Part shown: positions 1 to 7,590 of the stretch, one piece after another | Layout of the letters: each line of letters opens with the position of its first letter | Position numbering within the stretch: position 1 is the stretch's first letter | Origin: an uncultured Veillonella sp. | Lineage (GTDB): Bacteria > Bacillota > Negativicutes > Veillonellales > Veillonellaceae | Direction: 5' to 3' | Length of the DNA stretch: 15,491 nucleotides | Assembly: GCF_938010505.1 (NCBI RefSeq) | Contig: NZ_CALLVP010000014.1 | Location: 1-15,491 of the forward strand | The notes under the pieces: generated by a model | What the model was told of the DNA's origin: nothing | What the model saw: only the letters and a program-made list of their open reading frames with translations | Database searches by the model: none | Program-made: the position numbers and the translations under genes

Positions 1-747
1 GAAGCATGTAAGGATATTAATATAACTCTCGAAAAAGGTCAGTCCCTTGGGATTGTAGGGGAATCTGGCTCTGGGAAAACAACATTGGTTCGTATGATTA
101 TGAAGATGCTTCCTATTACGGAAGGTGAGATTTATGTGGATGGTGTAGAGATTCAACATATGAACTCCGAACAAACGAAAGAATACCGTAAAAAAATTCA
201 AATGGTATTCCAAGATCCATCTGCAGCCTTTAATCCGCGAATGAAGGTAAAGGATATCATTCTTGAGCCACTATACAATTTTGATCTTCTTGAAAAGGGA
301 ACAGAAGAACAAATTGCAGGTGATTACCTTGAGATGGTAGACTTACCTCGTGAGTTTATGCATCGCTATCCTCATGAAATGTCCGGGGGGCAACGTCAAC
401 GTGTTGCCATTGCTCGTGCTATCGTATTAGAGCCAGAAATTCTCGTTCTAGACGAGGCTACTAGTGCTTTAGACGTATCTGTACAAGACTCCATTGCGTA
501 CCTATTGGCGCGTTTACAAAAAAAGAAAAATTTAACATACCTATTTATTGCTCATGATATTGCCTTCATTCGTACGATGTGCCATAAGGTGGTCGTAATG
601 TATAAAGGGGCTATCGTTGAAGAATTAGATGCGTTCCACTTAGCAGATGCGAAACATCCTTACACAAAAGTTCTATTGAGCTCCATCTTTGAAATTGGCC
701 AAGATCATAAGCCACTTACCTTAGATGAGGCTGCATTAGAAGCATAA
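1..747 (+). CDS. ABC transporter ATP-binding protein, OppF/DppF/NikE type (5' partial)
   Basis: This is the ATPase subunit of a peptide/nickel-type ABC importer, acting on the cytoplasmic face of the membrane. The reading frame is open from base 1, so the true start lies before the window. The Walker A motif GESGSGKTT is encoded at 58-84, so a TTG start at 85 would cut it off and is wrong. Further motifs follow in order: the Q-loop (VFQDPSAAFNP), the signature SGGQRQRVAIARA, Walker B ILVLDEATSALD with its D-loop, and the H-loop AHD. The short C-terminal HPYTKVLL stretch matches the oligopeptide/dipeptide transporter C-terminal extension, which places it with OppF/DppF/NikE. Permease genes presumably lie upstream, outside the window. 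The substrate cannot be told from the ATPase. The substrate-binding protein at 1158 may be its partner, but a terminator lies between them. Confidence 0.93.
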   Translation, partial: EACKDINITLEKGQSLGIVGESGSGKTTLVRMIMKMLPITEGEIYVDGVEIQHMNSEQTKEYRKKIQMVFQDPSAAFNPRMKVKDIILEPLYNFDLLEKGTEEQIAGDYLEMVDLPREFMHRYPHEMSGGQRQRVAIARAIVLEPEILVLDEATSALDVSVQDSIAYLLARLQKKKNLTYLFIAHDIAFIRTMCHKVVVMYKGAIVEELDAFHLADAKHPYTKVLLSSIFEIGQDHKPLTLDEAALEA

Positions 748-766
748 TGTAAGAAACTCATTCAAA

Positions 767-820
767 TATATAGATTTTGAATGTTAGACTTCGAGCATAT
801 AGATTTAAAATGTTGAGTTT
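767..820. repeat. Imperfect tandem repeat, about 30-nt period
   Basis: ATATAGATTTTGAATGTT at 767-784 recurs as ATATAGATTTAAAATGTT at 797-814, with similar flanking bases. It lies between the ABC ATPase stop codon and its terminator. No function is apparent, and it may be a simple duplication in AT-rich DNA. Confidence 0.4.
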
Positions 821-840
821 TAAATCTTATAGGTAAATCA

Positions 841-876
841 AAATAGCAGTTAGTTTGCATACTAACTGCTATTTTT
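841..876 (+). terminator. Intrinsic terminator of the ABC ATPase transcript
   Basis: A perfect 14-bp stem (841-854 with 861-874) has a 6-nt loop TTGCAT and runs into T residues. It is also A/T symmetrical at its ends, so it could act in both directions. It separates the ATPase gene from the downstream binding-protein gene. Confidence 0.85.
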
Positions 877-939
877 GTATGTGCAATACATATATGAAAT
901 TTTTTTAATAGATATATCGAAATATTTAGTAAATATACA

Positions 940-968
940 TTGTGTTAACACGTAATATATAGTATAGT
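940..968 (+). promoter_or_regulatory. Candidate promoter of the substrate-binding protein gene
   Basis: TTGTGT (940-945) and TATAGT (963-968) are spaced by 17 nt, with a predicted transcription start near 975. The -35 region overlaps the palindrome GTGTTAACAC (942-951), and the -10 overlaps the palindrome TATAGTTGACTATA (963-976). The leader to the ATG at 1158 would be about 180 nt. From 1000 to 1140 I see only AT-rich sequence with no clear structure. Confidence 0.45.
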
Positions 969-981
969 TGACTATATGAAA

Positions 982-999
982 TATACCCCTATGGGTATA
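982..999. promoter_or_regulatory. CsoR/RcnR-family-like operator
   Basis: TATACCCCTATGGGTATA is an inverted repeat with 7-bp arms (982-988 and 993-999) around CTAT. C/G tracts flanked by TAT/ATA half-sites are the known operator pattern of the CsoR/RcnR/InrS/CstR repressors, which sense copper, nickel/cobalt or persulfide. It sits about 10 nt after the predicted transcription start, where bound repressor would block transcription. The assignment is by pattern only, and no such repressor gene is in the window. Confidence 0.45.
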
Positions 1000-1157
1000 A
1001 CAAAGTATGCTCATATGAAGTGATGTACATGGATTCTCTCTATATAGTAACTATTGTAAAAAGTGGATTAGGTTTACTAGATTATGTTAATGTAAAACTT
1101 AGTGAGTATCTGGGCATAAAATAATAGTTAATGAGTGTAGAAAGGTTAGGTGTGTAA

Positions 1158-2711
1158 ATGAAAGGATTGCGTAAGGCTTTACTCATTGGTATGACTCTTG
1201 GTATGACAGTTCTCGGTACTGTCGGTTGCATTAACCAAGAGGCCGCTCCTTCTAATGATGTATTAAAGGTAGGGGCCATTAGCTTTGCTGGTACATTAGA
1301 ACCAACAGAAAATTATTTTAGCTGGGCCGTTGTGCGGTTTGGCGTAGGTGAAACGCTTATCAAGTTTGATGATCAAATGAAAGCAACGCCTTGGCTTGCA
1401 ACATCTTGGAAACAAGGTGACGACAAATTGACATGGACTTTCACCATCAACGATAAAGTAAAGTTCTCAAATGGTAATAGTTTGACAGCTGAGGCGGTAA
1501 AAGCATCTTTAGAAAGAACCTTTGCGAAAAGTAAACGAGCAAAAACGTTCTTTAACTATACGGAAATCACCGCTAAAGGTCAGGAGTTGACTATTAAGAC
1601 CGATAAGGAATACTACAACTTGCCAAACTTGCTAGGCGATCCATTATTCTTGATTATGGACGTAACGGCCGAAGCGAATGGCCGCGATATTGCGAAGGAA
1701 GGGCCTATTGGGACTGGTCCTTATATAGTATCCTCTTTCACAAAAGAGCGTGCTGAACTAAAGCGCAATGATAATTACTGGGATGGCAAGGCAGGCTTTG
1801 CTAAGGTTGAAATCCCATCTATTAATGATGCGAATACTCGTGCTATGGCGTTACAAGCGGGCGATGTAGATATGGCCGTTAGCATTGGACCTGGTGAATA
1901 TAGTATCTTCCAAAATGATAAGAACTTTACGATCTATGAAGTCGCTTCCTTGCGTGACGTATTTGTTCGTATGGGGCAAAAAGGAAAATTACAAAATCCA
2001 AATCTTCGTGCAGCCCTCATTGCAGCAGCAGACCGTGAGTCTTATGCGAAGAACCTCATGAAAGATACCTTCGTAGCCGGTAAAGCTCCATTGCCACCAT
2101 CCATAGATTATGGCTTTAACCAATTGCGTGATCCTAATAAATATAATGTGGAACGTGCTAAAGAATTACTGAAACGTGAAGGTTATGAAGATACAAATGG
2201 CGATGGCATTGTAGATAAAGATGGTGAAAACCTCGTGCTTGACTTTTACGCCTATACAACTCGTCCTGAATTGCCATTATATGCGGAAGCATTGCAAGCG
2301 GATTACAAAAAAATCGGTGTGGATTTACAAATTAAAATTGTAGATTATGCGGTTATCGACACATTATCTCAATCTGGTGATTACGATATGATTATCTCCA
2401 GTGTTGTAACTGCTAATACAGGTCAACCAGTATGGTTCTTGAAACAATATTGGGGTACAGGTGTTGAAACTAATGGCTCTGGCTTCTCCAATCCTCGTTT
2501 CGATGAATTGTTGGCTTTAGGTGAAAGTAGTGGCGATCCAGTGGTGCGTCGTAATGCGGTTATTAATGCACAACAACTTATGTTGGACAACGCTGTAGCT
2601 CTATTCCTAGGTTACCCTAAAATCAATATTGTAGGTAATAACCATATTGATGGCATTAAGATGACACCTTCTGAATATTACATCATTACTAAAGATTTAA
2701 AACGAAAATAA
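1158..2711 (+). CDS. ABC transporter substrate-binding lipoprotein (peptide/nickel family, SBP_bac_5)
   Basis: This is an extracytoplasmic solute-binding protein that delivers a ligand (short peptides, nickel or a metal-chelate complex) to an ABC permease. The N-terminus has KGLRK, a hydrophobic stretch and a lipobox-like TVGC, predicting lipidation at Cys24; Thr at -3 is slightly unusual. Family marks include GTGPYIV, DNYWDGKAGFAKVE and ANTRAMALQAGDVDMA, and the 517-aa length is normal for SBP family 5. A calcium-loop-like DxNxDGxxDxDG lies at residues 345-356, a common insertion in this family. The start is an ATG preceded by AGG 7 nt upstream, a modest ribosome binding site. The gene has its own promoter region and ends at a strong terminator, so it forms its own transcript although it lies next to an OppF/NikE-type ATPase. 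I cannot separate NikA-like from peptide-binding function by eye; the metal-sensor-like operator weakly favours metal. Confidence 0.9.
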   Translation: MKGLRKALLIGMTLGMTVLGTVGCINQEAAPSNDVLKVGAISFAGTLEPTENYFSWAVVRFGVGETLIKFDDQMKATPWLATSWKQGDDKLTWTFTINDKVKFSNGNSLTAEAVKASLERTFAKSKRAKTFFNYTEITAKGQELTIKTDKEYYNLPNLLGDPLFLIMDVTAEANGRDIAKEGPIGTGPYIVSSFTKERAELKRNDNYWDGKAGFAKVEIPSINDANTRAMALQAGDVDMAVSIGPGEYSIFQNDKNFTIYEVASLRDVFVRMGQKGKLQNPNLRAALIAAADRESYAKNLMKDTFVAGKAPLPPSIDYGFNQLRDPNKYNVERAKELLKREGYEDTNGDGIVDKDGENLVLDFYAYTTRPELPLYAEALQADYKKIGVDLQIKIVDYAVIDTLSQSGDYDMIISSVVTANTGQPVWFLKQYWGTGVETNGSGFSNPRFDELLALGESSGDPVVRRNAVINAQQLMLDNAVALFLGYPKINIVGNNHIDGIKMTPSEYYIITKDLKRK

Positions 2712-2802
2712 TTTAGGAAACATAAAATAATCTATGGATTTAAATCAAACATGATTTAGTGATTTGATATACAAATATTCTGATACATTATAGTAACTAG
2801 GC

Positions 2803-2834
2803 ACAAAAAGAGGACCATATGGTCCTCTTTTTGT
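2803..2834. terminator. Bidirectional terminator between convergent genes
   Basis: This is a perfect 32-bp palindrome centred on CCATATGG, with AAAAAGAGGACC on the left arm and GGTCCTCTTTTT on the right. It can end the rightward binding-protein transcript and the leftward transcript of the membrane protein that stops at 2844. Confidence 0.9.
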
Positions 2835-2843
2835 ATAGCTTTA

Positions 2844-3773
2844 TTATTTTTTCTCTGTTACGTCTAGTTCTGACATATTAACAGCGTTTGCCTTACTAAT
2901 CATTTTATTGTATTTAGTAAATAATTGCGTATAAGCTTCACCGTAGGAAGAGTTGATAATAATGTAATTACGTGCTTCTGCGACAAACTCTTTTACGGCA
3001 TCTTGATATTCTCTCACAGCGTTTTGTGTTTCTGGTGTTGTACCAGGTTGTAGTTTATTAATACGCTGTGTAATTTGCTGTAAATTAGTTTCGACCTTTT
3101 GTGTATCGGTATTTCCATCCGGATCGATAAGATCGATAGTGCGTGCAGTCATGAGATTTAACTCAATAAAGTTAACCGCATTTTCCCGTTTTTCTCCCTG
3201 ATACTCAGTCATGCGTTCGTTATAAAGCTCATTATTACGATTATCTAAAGCTAAGTCTAATGCATTATATGTAGCGTAGAACTGTTCTGCTAAAGGTACA
3301 TATTGAGCTGCTAGCTCATCGCTACCTTTGTAATTATCCTTTTCATAACGACGTTCCACATAGTAAGATTGCAACTGATCAGCAATAGGAATAATTTGAT
3401 CAAGTACTACGAGGACATCATTTGTTGCTTGGTTTACATCTTCGTAGGGCGTAGAACTATCTTGTTTTGCTACCTCTAATGCAGCTTTAAGTTCCTTGTA
3501 TTTAGGTAGTGTAATCGTCGTATTATGAGAACCATTACGCAACTCTTCCAGCGTTGGTTGTAATTGGCTAGCATAGGCTACACTATACGAGTTATATGCG
3601 TCCAGTGCGACAATATAAGGTCGTATTGCGTTGATTTTATCGTCAACGGTTGATCGATATAAAATTGTCGTTGTATTGGATGATAAGAGTGTATACACCC
3701 CATAGATCCCACCACCGATAATAGCAACACCGAGCACAATGGCTGCTATTAACTTGATGTACCCCTTTTTCAA
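2844..3773 (-). CDS. Membrane-anchored helical protein, DUF3829-like, function unknown
   Basis: The product is 309 aa. One hydrophobic segment (about residues 8-31, IKLIAAIVLGVAIIGGGIYG and on) predicts an N-terminal membrane anchor or uncleaved signal. There is no lipobox cysteine. The rest is polar and mostly helical, rich in Tyr, Asn, Gln and Glu, and likely outside the cytoplasm. The pattern KINAIRPYIVALDAYNSY, followed by long helices and a second INKLQ segment, recalls DUF3829 (YiiG-like) proteins; this is a memory-based resemblance, not a search result. The start is TTG, chosen because AAGGAG (plus strand 3783-3788) lies 9 nt upstream; no ATG in this frame near the N-terminus fits as well. 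An extended -10 promoter lies about 80 nt upstream. The gene is monocistronic, convergent with the binding-protein gene and divergent from the helicase gene. It has no evident functional partner here. Confidence 0.8.
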   Translation of the reverse strand: MKKGYIKLIAAIVLGVAIIGGGIYGVYTLLSSNTTTILYRSTVDDKINAIRPYIVALDAYNSYSVAYASQLQPTLEELRNGSHNTTITLPKYKELKAALEVAKQDSSTPYEDVNQATNDVLVVLDQIIPIADQLQSYYVERRYEKDNYKGSDELAAQYVPLAEQFYATYNALDLALDNRNNELYNERMTEYQGEKRENAVNFIELNLMTARTIDLIDPDGNTDTQKVETNLQQITQRINKLQPGTTPETQNAVREYQDAVKEFVAEARNYIIINSSYGEAYTQLFTKYNKMISKANAVNMSELDVTEKK

Positions 3774-3851
3774 CTGCGCACGCTCCTTGAAAACACACTA
3801 ACTCTTTTGGATCCATTTGGGCAGACAAATGCCCTAAGAGTAATTATTTAC

Positions 3852-3860
3852 ATTATATCA
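3852..3860 (-). promoter_or_regulatory. Extended -10 promoter for the 2844-3773 gene
   Basis: On the minus strand TGATATAAT is a complete TGnTATAAT extended -10 element, about 80 nt before the TTG start. No good -35 is seen, only a T-rich hexamer 17 nt upstream, which is usual for this class. The 3774-4087 gap holds this promoter, AT-rich DNA and the rightward promoter near 4047. Confidence 0.6.
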
Positions 3861-4024
3861 CAACTTTACGTGGCAAAAAAGACGTATAGATACGATAATT
3901 ATAAGGAATAGATGAAAATGTTTGATTTGAACATGTATTAATATTTATAATTAGCGATTAAACGATGAATAAGGCTGTAAATTGTATTAAAAATAGATGT
4001 TTTGAGATAAATCCATATATTCTC

Positions 4025-4052
4025 TAGACGTTGCAGCTGCGGCTGGTATAAT
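4025..4052 (+). promoter_or_regulatory. Extended -10 promoter for the helicase-Nudix operon
   Basis: TGGTATAAT (4044-4052) is a perfect TGnTATAAT extended -10. A weak -35 match TAGACG (4025-4030) is 16 nt upstream. The ATG follows at 4088 after a GGGGAG ribosome binding site (4076-4081). Confidence 0.7.
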
Positions 4053-4087
4053 AGCAAGTATAGTATTCATTATATGGGGAGTTCGTT

Positions 4088-6991
4088 ATGTCAGAATCGA
4101 ATCATTTAATCAATTTTGCTACATCTTCGGAACTTATTGCTAATGGGGAAGGGCGTAATGTATTATCTGCTATTGAAGATGGATTACGCAATTGTGATGA
4201 GTTTTTAATATCAGTAGCATTTATTACTCCAGAAGGTTTGTTGACGTTAAAGCCAATCCTAAAGGAATTAGAGGATCGTGGTGTTTATGGTCGTGTGTTA
4301 ACGACGGATTATCTTGGTTTTAATAGTCCACAAGTTTTGGAAGATTTAGGAAATTTAAATAATATTGAGTTAAAAGTGTATTGCACTACACAAGGTAGTG
4401 ATCATGGATTCCATACAAAAGGCTACATTTTTAGAAAAGATGAATCTTATCAGATTATAGTTGGTAGTTCTAATTTAACTATTAATGCGTTAAAGAAAAA
4501 TCGTGAATGGAATACTAGATCTGAAGCTCATTGCAGTGATACCTATGCTAGAGAAATCACGGAAGAATTTGACTTGTATTGGAATTCAAAATTTTCTATT
4601 CCTTATGAAGATTTTATTCCTTGGTATAAACCAAGATGGGTGCGTCCAGAGCGAACTTCACAAAGGACTGTAGCAGAGCAATTTAGAAAAGTAGATTTGC
4701 TTAAACTGGAACCTAATAGTATGCAACAACAGTTTATTGCTAACTTTAATGAACTAAGAGCTAATAATGCTAAAAGAGGTCTTTTGATCTCTGCTACGGG
4801 TACCGGCAAAACCTATGCGGCGGCTTTTGCTATGAGAGAAATGAGGCCTAAAAGAATATTATTTTTAGTACATCGTGAACAAATTGCAAAACAAGCGATC
4901 GCTAGTTTTGAGCGGATTTATAATGATCCATCTATTACATTTGGTTTAGTTTCTGGGAATGCTAAATACTATAATGCGACTCATGTATTCTCTACAATGC
5001 AAATGATGGGCCGTAATGATGTAATGAAACAGTATGCTCCAAAGGAGTTTGATTGTATTATCATTGACGAAGTGCATCGTGCAGGTTCAGATAGCTATCA
5101 ACGCATTATTGAATACTTTGAGCCTCAGTTTTTATTGGGAATGACTGCTAGCCCGGAACGTACAGATGGATATGATTTATATGAATTATTTGACCATAAT
5201 ATTATTTACGAAATTCGATTACAACAGGCTTTAGAAGAAGATTTGCTATGTCCATTTCATTATTTTGGCATCAGTGATTTGTGGGTGGATACTCAAGAAG
5301 ATATTTCTGATATGGAGGTATCCTTTTCAAACTTGTCTACAAAAGAGCGGGTAGATAAAATTATAGAAAAGATTCGCTATTTTGGACATAGTGGTAGTCG
5401 TGTAAAGGGGCTGGTATTCTGTAGCAATCGAGTTGAGGCAAAAGCGTTGTCTGATGCTTTTAACGAGCGTGGTGTTTATCGTACTGTATGTTTAACTGGT
5501 GAAGATAGTCAAGAAACTAGGGAAATAGCAATTGCTCGATTAACGGGAACTGGTGATTATCAGGGACGTTCAGACCTGCAATTAGATTATATCTTTACCG
5601 TAGATATCTTTAATGAAGGTGTTGATATTCCAGAAATTAATCAAGTTATTATGCTACGTCAAACTGAAAGTCCGATAATCTTTATTCAACAACTCGGACG
5701 TGGTCTTCGTAAATTTGAAGATAAAGAATATGTAGTTATCTTGGATTTTATTGGGAATTATACTAATAACTTTATGATTCCATTAGCCTTATCAGGTGAT
5801 AGGAGCTATAACAAAGATACCTTGCGTCGTTATGTACAAGCTGGTAATCGTATTATTCCAGGTACCTCAACTGTACATTTTGATAAAATTGCAAAACAAC
5901 GCATTTATGAATCTATTGATACAGCAAGATTTTCCGATATGAAATTAATTAAAGAAGCTTATTTCAATTTACGCTTCAAATTAGGTCGTATTCCTAAAAT
6001 TTCTGATTTTGCCGATCATGGTTCGATTGATGTTAGTAGAATTTTTAGTAAATTTAAGTCCTATCATCATTTCTTGATAAAGATTAAGGATAAGGACTAT
6101 GATATATCCTTTACACCTGTTCAGGAGAGAATGCTACATTTTATATCTCAGAAATTAACGACAGGTATACGTGCACATGAACTTTTAGTATTACAAGCGT
6201 TGTTAGATGGTCACGACGATGTCATTAATTATGTATCTTATGAATTAGATAGTAAGTATAATGTGAAGCTGTCTGAGAATGGACGTATTAATCTTATAAA
6301 TATAATGACAAATCAGTTTGGTGTTAAAGTAGCACAGAAGACATTTGCTGACAGTGTATTTATTGAATTATCTAATGGTAGATATGGTATATCTCAAGCC
6401 TTTAAAGAGGCATTAGAAGATAGCAATTTTAAAGAACAGGTTCAAGAGTTAGTTATATATGGTTTGAGAAAATATAAAGAAAAGTATCAACATAATATTT
6501 ATTATAAAACTCCATTTGTTTTATATGAGAAGTATAATTTTGAACAAGTTTGTCAATTATTAGAATGGCCCAAAAATGCAGTTGCTCAAAATATTGGTGG
6601 TTATCAGTTTAACGTAGAAACTAATACATATCCTGTGTTTATTAATTATCATAAAGATGAAATGATACAGGACAGTATTAAATATGAAGATGAGTTTTTA
6701 AGTCCTATTTTATTAAAGGCTATATCAAAAGCTAGACGCTATTTAACTTCACCTGATGTTGATACTATACTTCGCTCAAATGAATTAGGAATTGCAATGC
6801 ATTTATTTGTAAGAAAAAATAAAGATGATGAAGAGTCTAAAGAGTTTTACTATTTGGGGCCTATTTACTCTACAGGAATTGAAAATGCCAAAGAGATTAC
6901 TATGGCTGGTGGGACAAAAGCTGTAGAATTAGAATATGTACTTGAAGTGCCTGTAAGAGATGATATTTATGATTATATTGTAAATGGATAA
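4088..6991 (+). CDS. PLD-nuclease / SF2 DEAD-DEAH helicase / DUF3427-like fusion protein
   Basis: This 967-aa cytoplasmic protein is probably a nuclease-helicase that acts on DNA. The N-terminal domain (about 1-190) has a phospholipase D-type active site: H109-T-K111, N129 in GSSNLT and E140, a layout also used by BfiI/NgoFVII-type restriction nucleases. The helicase core follows, with Walker A SATGTGKT (K241), motif II DEVH (327-330), motif III MTAS (352-355) and motif VI QQLGRGLR (to R541). All key residues are present, so it should be active. Residues about 560-967 fit DUF3427, a region known C-terminal to such helicases. The ATG has GGGGAG 6 nt upstream and its own extended -10 promoter. 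The Nudix gene follows after 8 nt. The 3' half is very AT-rich (10 of 60 bases G/C at 6481-6540) and uses AGA/ATA codons freely, suggesting foreign origin. A role in defence or repair is inferred from architecture only. Confidence 0.88.
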   Translation: MSESNHLINFATSSELIANGEGRNVLSAIEDGLRNCDEFLISVAFITPEGLLTLKPILKELEDRGVYGRVLTTDYLGFNSPQVLEDLGNLNNIELKVYCTTQGSDHGFHTKGYIFRKDESYQIIVGSSNLTINALKKNREWNTRSEAHCSDTYAREITEEFDLYWNSKFSIPYEDFIPWYKPRWVRPERTSQRTVAEQFRKVDLLKLEPNSMQQQFIANFNELRANNAKRGLLISATGTGKTYAAAFAMREMRPKRILFLVHREQIAKQAIASFERIYNDPSITFGLVSGNAKYYNATHVFSTMQMMGRNDVMKQYAPKEFDCIIIDEVHRAGSDSYQRIIEYFEPQFLLGMTASPERTDGYDLYELFDHNIIYEIRLQQALEEDLLCPFHYFGISDLWVDTQEDISDMEVSFSNLSTKERVDKIIEKIRYFGHSGSRVKGLVFCSNRVEAKALSDAFNERGVYRTVCLTGEDSQETREIAIARLTGTGDYQGRSDLQLDYIFTVDIFNEGVDIPEINQVIMLRQTESPIIFIQQLGRGLRKFEDKEYVVILDFIGNYTNNFMIPLALSGDRSYNKDTLRRYVQAGNRIIPGTSTVHFDKIAKQRIYESIDTARFSDMKLIKEAYFNLRFKLGRIPKISDFADHGSIDVSRIFSKFKSYHHFLIKIKDKDYDISFTPVQERMLHFISQKLTTGIRAHELLVLQALLDGHDDVINYVSYELDSKYNVKLSENGRINLINIMTNQFGVKVAQKTFADSVFIELSNGRYGISQAFKEALEDSNFKEQVQELVIYGLRKYKEKYQHNIYYKTPFVLYEKYNFEQVCQLLEWPKNAVAQNIGGYQFNVETNTYPVFINYHKDEMIQDSIKYEDEFLSPILLKAISKARRYLTSPDVDTILRSNELGIAMHLFVRKNKDDEESKEFYYLGPIYSTGIENAKEITMAGGTKAVELEYVLEVPVRDDIYDYIVNG

Positions 6992-6999
6992 GGATATAT

Positions 7000-7404
7000 A
7001 TGAGCGAACAACGAAAACATATTGAAGTGGTAGCGGCTATCATAAAAAAAGGTGATACAATATTAGCTACGCAACGCGGTTATGGTGATCTAAAGGATGG
7101 ATGGGAGTTTCCTGGTGGAAAAATTGAACCTGGTGAAGCCCATGATGTAGCTCTTATTAGAGAAATCAAAGAAGAGCTAGAAGCTGATATTAACGTTCAA
7201 GAGCATATTATTACTATTGAATATACTGGTTATGAAAAGTTTGATCTTACCATGCATTGTTATTTATGCTCTTTAGTAAATGATTCTAATATTACCTTAG
7301 TAGAGCATGAAGCTGCAAAATGGTTATCTAAAGATACTTTATACTCTGTGGATTGGTTACCTGCCGATATTGATGCGGTAGAAGCCATATACAAACGCTT
7401 GTAA
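7000..7404 (+). CDS. MutT-like Nudix hydrolase, (d)NTP pyrophosphohydrolase type
   Basis: Nudix proteins hydrolyse nucleoside diphosphates linked to another group; this short, single-domain MutT/NudG-like form (134 aa) typically cleaves (oxidised) (d)NTPs to monophosphates. The Nudix box spans residues 40-62 as GKIEPGE, seven residues, then REIKEELEA. The metal-binding Glu residues are present, but the Gly near the end of the consensus (REUxEExGU) is replaced by Glu61, as I recall happens in some Firmicutes nucleotide pyrophosphohydrolases. GWEFPGGK fits the MutT group. AAGGA overlaps the helicase stop codon, 5 nt before the ATG, so translation is probably coupled to the helicase. A terminator follows directly, so the two genes form a closed operon. 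Its work may be nucleotide-pool cleaning, or making or removing a nucleotide signal for the helicase; the sequence does not decide. Confidence 0.9.
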   Translation: MSEQRKHIEVVAAIIKKGDTILATQRGYGDLKDGWEFPGGKIEPGEAHDVALIREIKEELEADINVQEHIITIEYTGYEKFDLTMHCYLCSLVNDSNITLVEHEAAKWLSKDTLYSVDWLPADIDAVEAIYKRL

Positions 7405-7425
7405 GTTAAATATTAAATTACGTAT

Positions 7426-7453
7426 AAGTCCCTATCTTAGATAGGGGCTTTTT
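7426..7453 (+). terminator. Terminator of the helicase-Nudix operon
   Basis: An 11-bp stem AAGTCCCTATC / GATAGGGGCTT (one G-T pair) with loop TTA is followed by a T run (7449-7453). Confidence 0.85.
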
Positions 7454-7511
7454 CATATTTATCTAGTTTTAATATTACGCAAATAAATAACTTTTACTGT
7501 GCCAAAATCAA

Positions 7512-7540
7512 TTGTATATCCCGTTGTACTCGTATATAAT
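7512..7540 (+). promoter_or_regulatory. Promoter for the sulfurtransferase operon
   Basis: TTGTAT (7512-7517) and a consensus TATAAT (7535-7540) are spaced 17 nt, about 50 nt before the ATG at 7591. A second TATAAT at 7567-7572 has no good -35 and lies too close to the ribosome binding site GAAAGGAG (7577-7584). Confidence 0.6.
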
Positions 7541-7590
7541 AATATTAAAAGATTTGTATTTTTCGATATAATCAAAGAAAGGAGTACAAC

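Noticed and set aside
85..747. ABC ATPase starting at TTG 85
   Set aside because: The open frame continues to base 1 and the Walker A motif lies before 85, so this is a truncated gene and not a short one.
983..1020. NikR operator before the substrate-binding protein gene
   Set aside because: No GTATGA and TCATAC half-sites with the right spacing are present.
4088..7404. Known Mokosh or DISARM defence system
   Set aside because: The helicase here is SF2 with an N-terminal PLD domain and DUF3427-like tail. Mokosh helicases, as I recall, are SF1, and DISARM has a methylase and DUF1998 proteins that are absent here.
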